From contig DLKT01000061.1 in assembly GCA_002477825.1 (NCBI GenBank), forward strand, positions 9,018 through 57,864: a stretch of DNA of 48,847 nt, given 5' to 3'. The notes below the pieces were generated by a model. It was not told the origin of the DNA, did no database searches, and saw only the letters and a list, made by a program, of their open reading frames with translations. The position numbers and the translations under genes are program-made. Origin of the DNA: Caryophanales bacterium UBA7581. Lineage in GTDB: Bacteria; Bacillota_I; Bacilli_A; RFN20; CAG-826. Shown here in pieces: positions 8,226 to 16,013 of this stretch. Within the stretch, counting starts at the first letter, position 1; each line of letters begins with the position of its first letter.

Positions 8226-8254
8226 TTGACTAATTTTTTATTTTTAACGATAAT
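8226..8254 (+). promoter_or_regulatory. Promoter of the leuS T-box transcript
   Basis: TTGACT at 8226-8231, a 17-base spacer and GATAAT at 8249-8254. Confidence 0.6.
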
Positions 8255-8261
8255 ATAAACG

Positions 8262-8461
8262 AAAAGGAAGAAATACGCATTGATTTCTTTGTTTAGAGAG
8301 CTATGGTAAGGTGAAACATAGTCAAAGAGGAGTGCTTCTCAATCTTCAACAATACTTTTCCGCGTTCGGCGTTATTGAAATAATCAAGGTGTACGGAAAA
8401 TATTCCGTAAACTAAGGTGGTACCGCGCAAACTAGCGTCCTTAGATCAAGGACGTTTTTTT
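8262..8461 (+). promoter_or_regulatory. T-box leader of leuS
   Basis: The T-box sequence AAGGTGGTACCGCG lies at 8414-8427, and its intrinsic terminator CGTCCTT-AGATC-AAGGACG plus seven T at 8436-8461. Uncharged tRNA binding would pair with the T-box bulge and favour the antiterminator. Stem I may be closed by GAAGA (about 8268) with TCTTC (about 8343). The likely specifier is CTC (Leu) at 8338-8340, just before that closing strand. This agrees with the leuS gene downstream, but the codon assignment is tentative because I folded it by eye. Confidence 0.88.
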
Positions 8462-8482
8462 ATTTTATAAGGAGGTCTATTT

Positions 8483-10885
8483 ATGGGCTATGATCATCGT
8501 CTAGTAGAAAAGAAATGGCAAAAAGTATGGGAAGATCGGAAACTTTATCGTACCGATGTTTATGACTTTTCTAAACCAAAATACTATGTGTTAGATATGT
8601 TTCCTTATCCTTCTGGACAAGGTTTACACGTTGGACACCCGGAAGGTTATACCGCAACTGACATTGTTGCGCGTATGAAAAGAATGCAAGGTTTTAATGT
8701 TTTACATCCAATGGGCTGGGATGCTTTTGGTTTACCAGCGGAGCAATACGCTATTAAAACCAATCAACATCCAGGTACTTTTACCAAACATAACATCGAT
8801 CATTTTAGAGAACAAATTAAAATGTTAGGTTTCTCTTATGATTGGGACCGTGAAATCGCTACGGCCGATGTAAGTTATTATCATTGGACACAATGGATTT
8901 TCTTAAATTTATATCAACACGATTTAGCGTATGTTTCTTATAAACCCGTGAACTTCTGTCCTGAATTAGGCACCGTATTAGCTAACGAAGAAGTCATCGA
9001 CGGAAAAAGTGAAGTAGGTGGATTCCCCGTCATTCGTAAACCCATGCGTCAATGGATGCTAAAGATTACGGCTTATGCGGATCGTTTATATGATGATTTA
9101 GAAGGCTTAGATTGGCCAACTTCCACCATTGAAATGCAAAAGAACTGGATTGGACCTTCTAAAGGTGCGATTATTCGTTTCCAAGTGAAAGATACGAATG
9201 AATCGTTTGAAGTCTTTACTACCCGTGCAGATACGTTATTTGGTTGCTCATATTGTTGCTTAGCGCCAGAACATCCACTCGTTAAAAAGATTGTTTCTCC
9301 TTCTCAACAAGAAGAAGTGGAAGCTTATATTAAAAAATGTGAATCCAAGAGTGACTTAGAAAGAACCGAATTAAATAAAGATAAAACCGGTGTCTTCTTA
9401 GGCGCTTACGCCATTAACCCAGCAAATAACGAATGTGTGCCGATTTATATTGCGGATTACGTTTTAGCAAGCTATGGTACCGGTGCTGTGATGGCGGTTC
9501 CTGCCCATGATGACCGTGACTACGCTTTTGCTAGCAAATATCATTTACCCGTTCATCAAGTCATTGAAGGAGATATTTCAACTTCGGCCTATACCGAAGA
9601 CGGAAAACATATTAATTCCTCCTTCTTAGATGGTTTATATATTGAAGAAGCGAAAGAAAAGATGATTCAATATTTAGAAACCATGCATGCCGGTTATGGT
9701 AAGAAAAACTACAAACTTCGTGACTGGTTATTCTCTCGTCAAAGATATTGGGGAGAACCTATCCCTGTTTTACATAAAAAGGATGGTACCATTGTTCCAT
9801 TAAAAGAAGAAGAACTTCCTTTAGTGCTTCCGGAATTAAAAGAATATAAACCATCAGGTACCGGAGAATCTCCTTTAGTGCACGCGACCGAATGGTTACA
9901 TGTTAATAAAGACGGAGAAGAGTATACAAGAGAAACCAACACCATGCCACAATGGGCCGGTTCTTGTTGGTATTATATCCGTTATATTGATCCCCACAAT
10001 GACCAATGTATCGGTGATAAGAAATTATTAGACCACTGGTTACCGGTTGACTTATATATTGGTGGTGCAGAACACGCGGTTTTACACTTACTTTATGCAC
10101 GTTTCTGGCATAAATTCCTTTATGATATCGGTGTTGTTTCTTCTAAAGAACCATTCAAACGCTTATTCCATCAAGGTATGATTTTAGGTGAGAATGGCGA
10201 AAAGATGTCGAAATCAAGAGGCAACGTCGTTAACCCAGATGAAGTCGTAGAAAAATATGGTGCGGATACTTTAAGAATGTATGAAATGTTCATGGGACCA
10301 TTAGAAGCTTCTTTACCTTGGAATAATTCCGGCTTAGATGGTATGCGTCGTTTCCTAGACCGTGTTTATCGTATTTTTGATGACGAAAGTATGAAAGCAA
10401 AATGGACGAACACCAATGATGGAAGCTTAGACTTTGCTTATCACTCTATGGTGAAGAAAGTCACTACCGATTTTGAAGCTTTACAATTCAATACTGCGAT
10501 TTCTGCTATGATGATCTTCGTGAATGAAGTCTACAAAGCGCAAACGCTTTATGTGCCTTATTTAGAAGGCTTCTTAAAAGCTTTTGCCTGTATTGCGCCT
10601 CACTTAGGTGAAGAAATTTGGCAAAAGATGGGTCATGAAGATGTGATCGACTTTGAGCCATGGCCAACATATGATGAAGATAAGTTGGTGAAAAAAGAAG
10701 TCGAAATCGCTATTCAAGTGAATGGAAAATTACGTTCAACGATGCATATTCATGTTGACGCTACCAAAGAAGAAGTGGAAGCAGTCGCTTTAAACGATGA
10801 AACCATCAAGCGTCACTTAGAAGGTAAAACCATTCGTAAAATTATCGTTGTACCGAATAAAATTTGTAATATTGTTGCCAATTAG
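8483..10885 (+). CDS. leuS: Leucyl-tRNA synthetase
   Basis: This class I aminoacyl-tRNA synthetase charges tRNA-Leu. The HIGH motif appears as HVGH (49-52) after PYPSGQ, and the KMSKS motif as KMSKS (574-578). Between them lies the CP1 editing domain with TTRADTLFG and the acidic DDRD motif in VPAHDDRDYAFA. The C-terminal anticodon-binding helical domain and a small terminal domain (VNGKLRST) complete an 800-residue protein, the normal bacterial length. GGAGG precedes the ATG. Expression should be controlled by the T-box leader immediately upstream. Confidence 0.98.
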   Translation: MGYDHRLVEKKWQKVWEDRKLYRTDVYDFSKPKYYVLDMFPYPSGQGLHVGHPEGYTATDIVARMKRMQGFNVLHPMGWDAFGLPAEQYAIKTNQHPGTFTKHNIDHFREQIKMLGFSYDWDREIATADVSYYHWTQWIFLNLYQHDLAYVSYKPVNFCPELGTVLANEEVIDGKSEVGGFPVIRKPMRQWMLKITAYADRLYDDLEGLDWPTSTIEMQKNWIGPSKGAIIRFQVKDTNESFEVFTTRADTLFGCSYCCLAPEHPLVKKIVSPSQQEEVEAYIKKCESKSDLERTELNKDKTGVFLGAYAINPANNECVPIYIADYVLASYGTGAVMAVPAHDDRDYAFASKYHLPVHQVIEGDISTSAYTEDGKHINSSFLDGLYIEEAKEKMIQYLETMHAGYGKKNYKLRDWLFSRQRYWGEPIPVLHKKDGTIVPLKEEELPLVLPELKEYKPSGTGESPLVHATEWLHVNKDGEEYTRETNTMPQWAGSCWYYIRYIDPHNDQCIGDKKLLDHWLPVDLYIGGAEHAVLHLLYARFWHKFLYDIGVVSSKEPFKRLFHQGMILGENGEKMSKSRGNVVNPDEVVEKYGADTLRMYEMFMGPLEASLPWNNSGLDGMRRFLDRVYRIFDDESMKAKWTNTNDGSLDFAYHSMVKKVTTDFEALQFNTAISAMMIFVNEVYKAQTLYVPYLEGFLKAFACIAPHLGEEIWQKMGHEDVIDFEPWPTYDEDKLVKKEVEIAIQVNGKLRSTMHIHVDATKEEVEAVALNDETIKRHLEGKTIRKIIVVPNKICNIVAN

Positions 10886-10906
10886 TTCTTTCGACAAAAA
10901 ATAACT

Positions 10907-10945
10907 AAGCATCATCTTAAGATAATCTTGAGGTGATGCTTTTTT
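10907..10945 (+). terminator. Long hairpin: leuS terminator that also covers the next gene's ribosome binding site
   Basis: AAGCATCATCTTAAGAT (10907-10923) pairs with the strand at about 10925-10941, ATCTTGAGGTGATGCTT, allowing G-U pairs, and six T follow. The descending arm contains AGGTGA (10931-10936), the apparent ribosome binding site of the ORF starting at 10946. Confidence 0.8.
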
Positions 10946-11137
10946 ATGTTACAAGTACAAGTTTTTGATGAAGAAAATGAACAGGATTTAATGAATCAAG
11001 TAAATGCCTTTTTAAAAAAGATTGAGGAAAATGATTTAATTGAAATTAAATATTCAATTGCCTGTTTTGGTACGATAAAAAATGAACAAGTTTATTGTTA
11101 TAGCGCTTTTTTATTATATCGAGTTATGGTACAATAA
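10946..11137 (+). CDS. Cse60-like small protein
   Basis: This 63-residue protein resembles the sporulation-associated Cse60 family: an N-terminal strand MLQVQVFDEENEQDLMNQVN, an acidic helix, then IEIKYSIACFG and EQVYCYSAFLLYR at the C-terminus. The family is small and poorly understood. In Bacillus it is expressed in the forespore, but many relatives occur outside sporulating bacteria. Its ATG follows directly on the T-run of the leuS terminator, and AGGTGA lies inside that hairpin, so translation should need read-through and opening of the stem. A weak -10-like TACAAT for tex lies at its 3' end (11130-11135). Confidence 0.7.
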   Translation: MLQVQVFDEENEQDLMNQVNAFLKKIEENDLIEIKYSIACFGTIKNEQVYCYSAFLLYRVMVQ

Positions 11138-11181
11138 AAAAAAGTTTTCATTCTATAAGAATGAAATAGGAGTGTGACTAT

Positions 11182-13329
11182 ATGGAAATTAGAGAAGTTT
11201 TAGCGCAAGAGTTTTCATTAAAACAAGAACAAGTTGATGCCGTATTATCGCTTTTAGAAGAAGGAAATACCATTCCTTTTATCGCGCGTTATCGGAAAGA
11301 AGTAACCGGTTCTTTAGATGATGAAATTTTGCGTAAATTTTATGATCGTTATACCTATTTACTCAATTTAGAAGATCGTCGTAAAACGATTTTAAAATCA
11401 ATTGAAGAACAAGGAAAATTAACGGACGAATTAAAAGCTTCAATTATGGAAGCGAAAACGCTGACTGAATTAGAAGATATTTATCGTCCTTATAAACCCA
11501 AAAAGAAAACAAGAGCCATTATCGCTAAAGAAAAAGGTCTTGAACCTTTAGCGGATTATCTTTTAAAACAAGAAGAAACAACTCCATTAATGGAGTATGC
11601 AAGTACTTTTATTGATGCGGAAAAGAAAGTAGAAACAGCGGAAGACGCCCTTCAAGGTGCTAGAGATATCATTGCGGAAATCGTAGCAGATGATGCGGAT
11701 TATCGCCGTTATGCGCGTTTCTTATTTGAATCGTTTGGTAAAATTGTCACTAAAGAAAATGTTCCTGATGAAAAAGGCATTTTTGATATGTATAAAGATT
11801 ATCAAGAAGCGATTAGTAAGATTGCTTCCCACCGTATTTTAGCGATTAACCGTGGCGAAAACGTAAAGGCTTTAAAAGTAACGTTAGAAGTACCCGATGA
11901 AGATATTATTCGCTATATCGTTAGAAAAGTAGTGAAGGAGAATTCACCTTTTAAAGAACAATTACAAATGGCGATTGAAGATGGTTATAAACGTTTAATT
12001 CGTCCATCTTTAGAAACCGAAATTCGTAATGCTTTAACCGAAAAAGCGGAAGAAGCTTCTTTAGTGGTCTTTAAAGAAAACTTACATCAAGTACTTTTAG
12101 TGGCTCCAATGAAAAATAAAGTGGTTCTAGGTTTAGACCCAGGTTATGCCCATGGTTGTAAAATTGCTGTTATTGATGGTACCGGAAAAGTCTTAGATAC
12201 CACGGTCGTTTATCCAACACCACCAAGAAATCAAGTCGATGCAGCCAAAAACATTTTAAGTCGTTTGATTTTAAAATATAAAGTTGATTTAATTGCCATT
12301 GGTAATGGTACGGCATCTCGTGAATCGGAATTATTTGTGAAAAACTTAATTCAAGAATTACATCCCGAACATCCGATTTCCTTTGTCATCGTAAATGAAG
12401 CCGGCGCTTCTATCTATAGTGCTTCTAAATTAGCGGCGAAAGAATTCCCTGATTATGATGTCAATTTACGTAGTGCAGTTTCCATTGCTCGTCGTTTACA
12501 AGATCCATTAGCAGAACTTGTTAAAATCACTCCAGAATCTATCGGCGTTGGTCAATATCAACACGATATGAACCAAAAGCGTTTAAAAGAAGTATTAGGC
12601 GGCGTTGTTGAAAATTGCGTAAATACCGTTGGTGTGGACCTCAACAGTGCATCTCCTAGTTTATTAGAATACGTTTCCGGTATTTCTTCCACCTTAGCGA
12701 CTTCAATTGTTGCGTATCGTGAAGAAAATGGCGCTTTTAAAAAGAGAGCCGATCTTTTAAAAGTACCAAAGTTAGGACCAAAAGCTTATGAACAATGTGC
12801 GGGTTTCTTAAGAGTAAGAGATGGTAACCCATTAGATAATACCGGCGTTCACCCTGAATCTTATGAAGTCGCTACCAAATTACTTCAACATTTAGGCTAT
12901 AAAGTTGAAGATATTCAAAAATCGGAAGTGCACGATGCTTTAGAGAACTTACATGATATTGCTTCTTTAGCCGCTCAATTAGGAGTCGGTGAACCAACGT
13001 TAAAAGACATGATTGAAGAAATGAAAAAACCAGGTCGTGATCCTCGTGATGAAGCAGAAGGACCGGTTTTACGTAGTGATGTCATGTCGATTGAAGATTT
13101 AAAAGAAGGCATGATTTTAAAAGGAACGGTTAGAAATATTATGGACTTTGGTGTCTTCGTCGATATCGGTGTTCACCAAGATGGCTTAGTTCATATTAGT
13201 GAATTAGCGTCCCGTTTCGTTAAGCATCCACTTGAAGTAGTAAGTGTAAATGACATTGTTTCTGTTAAGGTTATCGGTGTCGATGTGAAAAAGGGAAGAA
13301 TCTCTTTAAGCATGAAACAAGCAAAATAA
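11182..13329 (+). CDS. tex: Tex-family S1 RNA-binding protein
   Basis: Tex/YhgF proteins are cytoplasmic nucleic-acid-binding proteins linked to transcription and RNA metabolism. The order is standard: an N-terminal helical region (FIARYRKEVTGSLDDE), a YqgF/RuvC-like domain (LGLDPGYAHGCKIAVID), the central segment SIARRLQDPLAELVKI, paired helix-hairpin-helix motifs (VSGISSTLATSIVAYRE and LLKVPKLGPKAYEQCAGFLR), and a C-terminal S1 domain (EGMILKGTVRNIMDFGVFVD). The 715 residues are full length. The ATG follows ATAGGAG, and a small hairpin TTTCATTC/GAATGAAA (11146-11166) stands just before it. A strong terminator follows. Confidence 0.95.
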   Translation: MEIREVLAQEFSLKQEQVDAVLSLLEEGNTIPFIARYRKEVTGSLDDEILRKFYDRYTYLLNLEDRRKTILKSIEEQGKLTDELKASIMEAKTLTELEDIYRPYKPKKKTRAIIAKEKGLEPLADYLLKQEETTPLMEYASTFIDAEKKVETAEDALQGARDIIAEIVADDADYRRYARFLFESFGKIVTKENVPDEKGIFDMYKDYQEAISKIASHRILAINRGENVKALKVTLEVPDEDIIRYIVRKVVKENSPFKEQLQMAIEDGYKRLIRPSLETEIRNALTEKAEEASLVVFKENLHQVLLVAPMKNKVVLGLDPGYAHGCKIAVIDGTGKVLDTTVVYPTPPRNQVDAAKNILSRLILKYKVDLIAIGNGTASRESELFVKNLIQELHPEHPISFVIVNEAGASIYSASKLAAKEFPDYDVNLRSAVSIARRLQDPLAELVKITPESIGVGQYQHDMNQKRLKEVLGGVVENCVNTVGVDLNSASPSLLEYVSGISSTLATSIVAYREENGAFKKRADLLKVPKLGPKAYEQCAGFLRVRDGNPLDNTGVHPESYEVATKLLQHLGYKVEDIQKSEVHDALENLHDIASLAAQLGVGEPTLKDMIEEMKKPGRDPRDEAEGPVLRSDVMSIEDLKEGMILKGTVRNIMDFGVFVDIGVHQDGLVHISELASRFVKHPLEVVSVNDIVSVKVIGVDVKKGRISLSMKQAK

Positions 13330-13334
13330 AAAAT

Positions 13335-13368
13335 AGAGTTATGAGGACAAAACTCATAACTCTTTTTT
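13335..13368. terminator. Bidirectional terminator after tex
   Basis: AGAGTTATGAG (13335-13345) and CTCATAACTCT (13353-13363) form a perfect stem, with T-runs on both strands. It serves tex on the plus strand and the DUF998 gene on the minus strand. Confidence 0.88.
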
Positions 13369-13398
13369 AAAGGATTTCTTGAACATTTTCTTCTTTAC

Positions 13399-14007
13399 TC
13401 AAAAAAAATGTAAACCCAAACAAGCATTAAATCCCGTTGCTGCAAAAACGCTAAAACGCTCAATAATACCAAAATATTGTGGAGGTACGATTTTCATTCC
13501 AAGAGCGCCCACTAACATCATAAATAGGGCAATACCTGCACAAATACCATAGGAATGCAAAGTTTTATCTTTAAATCCTGCAACAATAAGGACGATTAAA
13601 GAAGCAATGGATAAGAGAACAACGAAAGCGGTGATGACCATATGCATGACATCTTGAAATGTCCCTGCATAACCACTATCGCTTAAAGGAAACATACGAT
13701 AACCTAAGGCTGAAATCCATTCCATAATAGCAAACAAATAAACACCAATTCGTAATAGTTTGGATTTCTTTTTGGATATCCATAAACAGACGATGGTAAC
13801 ACTTAATACTTCACAATAATTATAAACGCTACTTAATTGATTCCATAAAGCTAATGAAGGAGCGTTACTTGCGCTTAAGTCGCTTACGGCTTGCGCTTTC
13901 CAATCATAACCAGGATAGGCTAGTGGAGAAAATATTACTGCTACTAAATAAGATATAAAACTTAAAACGCCGAATAAACCACAATACTGTATCGTTTTTT
14001 TCTTCAT
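13399..14007 (-). CDS. DUF998-family integral membrane protein
   Basis: The protein has 202 residues with about six hydrophobic segments and the DUF998 hallmarks: an N-terminal YPGYDWKAQAVSDLSA loop after helix 1, a central YRMFPLSDSGYAGTFQDVMHM segment and a C-terminal GIIERFSVFAATGFN. The family's function is unknown. Its ATG overlaps the stop of the TetR gene (ATGA), so the two are translationally coupled and the regulator probably controls this protein. The whole unit runs from a single promoter with a palindromic operator. A role in membrane stress or efflux-like tolerance is only an inference from the TetR partnership. Confidence 0.8.
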   Translation of the reverse strand: MKKKTIQYCGLFGVLSFISYLVAVIFSPLAYPGYDWKAQAVSDLSASNAPSLALWNQLSSVYNYCEVLSVTIVCLWISKKKSKLLRIGVYLFAIMEWISALGYRMFPLSDSGYAGTFQDVMHMVITAFVVLLSIASLIVLIVAGFKDKTLHSYGICAGIALFMMLVGALGMKIVPPQYFGIIERFSVFAATGFNACLGLHFF

Positions 14008-14621
14008 TTTGATCCACTTCTTTCTACTATATGTTCCTTTAAAAATGAGAGAATGAATTCATCAATTCTTTTTAAATCGCATTGAATTTTATGAAAAGAT
14101 ATAAAATTTTCGTTCATGGATAAGTCCATTAATCCATGAATCGTTAAAGCAAAACTAATGGCGTCTTGTTTTACATCGTAAAAGAATAATTCGTTTCTGT
14201 CTTTTAATATTTGAAAAAGTTGTTGGGTTGCCTCCATCATTTTATGCGTTTCTTCCACGATAATTTTAGTGGCAGAAGGATTAAAAACTTGTTCTGAATA
14301 AAGAACTTGATATAACTTAATAATTGGAGGGTAGGAACACATTTGAATATAACCGTGTACAGCATCAAAAAGAATCGTTTTTGCATCTAGATTCTTTAAT
14401 TTCTCAATTTGAAGCGGAGAAATCGTTTTTTTCGCTTTTTCACGAATGAACTCATACATTTCCGCAATAATTTCATCTTTTGAAGCAAAATGATTGTATA
14501 ACGAAGCTTTCTTAATACCTATTTTATCCGCAATCATCTGCATAGAAACAGCCTTTAATCCTACTTCCGAGGCTAATTCAAGTGTTGCTAATACGATTTC
14601 TTCTTTTCTATTTTTCTTCAA
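14004..14621 (-). CDS. TetR/AcrR-family repressor
   Basis: The N-terminal HTH is typical: ILATLELASEVG-like helix, then MQMIADKIGIKKASLYNHFASKDEIIAEMYEF. The variable C-terminal region should bind a small ligand. The start is TTG at 14621, 9 bases behind AGGTGA, and no better ATG exists upstream. It overlaps the DUF998 membrane protein gene by 4 bases, so it probably represses its own operon. A near-perfect operator (AAACTACC/GGTAGTTT) lies just downstream of the -10, where a bound repressor would block transcription start. The ligand is unknown. Confidence 0.9.
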   Translation of the reverse strand: MKKNRKEEIVLATLELASEVGLKAVSMQMIADKIGIKKASLYNHFASKDEIIAEMYEFIREKAKKTISPLQIEKLKNLDAKTILFDAVHGYIQMCSYPPIIKLYQVLYSEQVFNPSATKIIVEETHKMMEATQQLFQILKDRNELFFYDVKQDAISFALTIHGLMDLSMNENFISFHKIQCDLKRIDEFILSFLKEHIVERSGSK

Positions 14622-14640
14622 TTTATAGTCACCTCACAAA

Positions 14641-14662
14641 TAAACTACCGATTGGTAGTTTA
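14641..14662. promoter_or_regulatory. TetR-type operator palindrome
   Basis: A perfect inverted repeat, T-AAACTACC and GGTAGTTT-A around a GATT centre, lies between the -10 and the ribosome binding site of the TetR-DUF998 operon. The ACCG/TGGT core resembles other TetR operators. Confidence 0.75.
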
Positions 14663-14663
14663 T

Positions 14664-14692
14664 AGGATAACATGTTAATAAAATAAAAACAA
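14664..14692 (-). promoter_or_regulatory. Promoter of the TetR-DUF998 operon
   Basis: On the minus strand TTGTTT (14692-14687), a 17-base spacer and TATCCT (14669-14664), followed at once by the operator palindrome. Confidence 0.55.
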
Positions 14693-14703
14693 TAGCAAAA
14701 GAA

Positions 14704-14726
14704 AAAGCTGCGCTAAACGCAGCTTT
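14704..14726 (-). terminator. Terminator of the minus-strand lipoprotein gene
   Basis: AAAGCTGCG and CGCAGCTTT around a five-base loop. Reading the minus strand, a T-rich run follows. Confidence 0.85.
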
Positions 14727-14742
14727 ATGGATTATGGAAAAC

Positions 14743-15870
14743 TTATTCAGATGTTGTATTGTCACCAGTATCGGTATCTGTATCGGGGGCTGGTAACCAA
14801 GATTCCAAATCTTCTGGAAAGGTAATCGTGTAATTAGCGTCTAATAAGCTAATTTTGCTAGAAGCACTGGCTTTTACCTTAATGGTTGTATCCGATGGGA
14901 AGATTTCTAATGAAGCAGCAAAATTGAGCTCAACATCAAGATCTAAAGCAACTCCTGAAATATATTTTTCATCATAAATTGAAATAGAGAATTGTGCTTT
15001 GTTAATTTTTAAGATGCTTGATACAGCGGTTTTTATCGCTGTTGCTTCGGCGGTAGTGGATGCAACTAAGGCATTATAATCTTCTTCAGATAAATCGGTT
15101 TCGCCTGGTGCTGGAAGAGTAGAAGCATAGTATTTATCGATAATATTTTCAATATCAGCGTTCGTTAATTTCCAAGAAAGCGTATCGGTCTTTTTATTAG
15201 TCGATAAATTACAATTTGGTAAGTTTGCAATAATGACATTGACTGCGTTATCAAACTTTGGCGCATCTTCTTCATCAATAGAAAGATCAGGAATCATATT
15301 AATGATATCTGAAGGTTTTTTACCTTCTAAATTATCAAGTGTTCCTTTGATATCTTCAAATATTGGAGCAATATTCATGCCTGTTTTATTTTCTTCCACG
15401 ACTGGATCATCGCCTTCTTTTTCAGCAGGTGTAGTAACAGTGGATTTGGCATAAACATAGCCTTCTTTTAAATAGGCTTCAGCGGCGACATCTGCATGAC
15501 CACTGATTTCAGAACCACTTGCATCAGTGGTTATAGAAGCGGTAGCTTTGCCTGCTTTTGGCATGGCCTCTTCTAAAAGCAACTCTAAATTAAAATTACC
15601 AGTAGAGGTTAGTTCAAGAGAACCACCCTCAACATCTTTATTATCCGTATCTTTATAATCAGCTTGTTTAAGACTTACGGATAATGATTCTTTTCCTTCG
15701 ACTTTAAAACCAGCAGCTTTTCCCATTTCTTCTGTGACAGTTTGTAGTTTTTTCACAGCAGCAGCGTTTTCTATCGTTTCAGTGGTTTCTCCCCCATTGT
15801 TTTGTCCCCCACAACCAACTAAAGCAAAGATGGACGCAAATGCTAAGACTACTTTACTCATTTTTTTCAT
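14743..15870 (-). CDS. Lipoprotein of unknown function
   Basis: A signal peptide with the lipobox FALVGC begins at the ATG at 15870. An earlier ATG at 15882 abuts the AAAGGAGT ribosome binding site and is less likely. After an N/G-rich spacer the mature protein is acidic, rich in Thr and Ser, and made of alternating strands (FKVEGKESLSVSL, GSLELTSTGNFNLEL, EAYLKEGYVYAKS), in the manner of LppX/LolA-like beta scaffolds. I do not recognise a definite family. The second half has a helical segment (EEDYNALVASTTAEATAIKTA) and ends in a D/T-rich tail. It has its own promoter, with an inverted repeat over the -10. Confidence 0.75.
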   Translation of the reverse strand: MKKMSKVVLAFASIFALVGCGGQNNGGETTETIENAAAVKKLQTVTEEMGKAAGFKVEGKESLSVSLKQADYKDTDNKDVEGGSLELTSTGNFNLELLLEEAMPKAGKATASITTDASGSEISGHADVAAEAYLKEGYVYAKSTVTTPAEKEGDDPVVEENKTGMNIAPIFEDIKGTLDNLEGKKPSDIINMIPDLSIDEEDAPKFDNAVNVIIANLPNCNLSTNKKTDTLSWKLTNADIENIIDKYYASTLPAPGETDLSEEDYNALVASTTAEATAIKTAVSSILKINKAQFSISIYDEKYISGVALDLDVELNFAASLEIFPSDTTIKVKASASSKISLLDANYTITFPEDLESWLPAPDTDTDTGDNTTSE

Positions 15871-15904
15871 AAGATTTATCATACTCCTTTCTTATGTTAC
15901 TAAC

Positions 15905-15933
15905 ATTTTATCATATGTTAGCGGCTTTGTAAA
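15905..15933 (-). promoter_or_regulatory. Promoter of the minus-strand lipoprotein, overlapped by an inverted repeat
   Basis: TTTACA (15933-15928), a 17-base spacer and TAAAAT (15910-15905). The arms CTAACAT and ATGTTAG (15900-15921) flank and cover the -10, so an operator is plausible. Confidence 0.6.
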
Positions 15934-15967
15934 ATAGAACAAACCTGGAAAAATAAAGAGAAATATA

Positions 15968-16006
15968 TAAAAAAGCACTGTTTTTATTGAGAAAAGCAGT
16001 ACTTTT
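15968..16006 (-). terminator. Terminator of the CotH-like gene
   Basis: On the minus strand AAGTACTG-C-TTTT pairs with AAAA-CAGTGCTT (one bulge, one G-U pair), followed by a T-run (A-run at 15968-15974 on plus). Confidence 0.75.
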
Positions 16007-16013
16007 TTAAATA

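Noticed and set aside
8262..8461. Alternative specifier CTT in the leuS leader
   Set aside because: CTC at 8338-8340 is followed by AA and sits next to the closing strand of stem I, which fits a specifier better; both would mean leucine.
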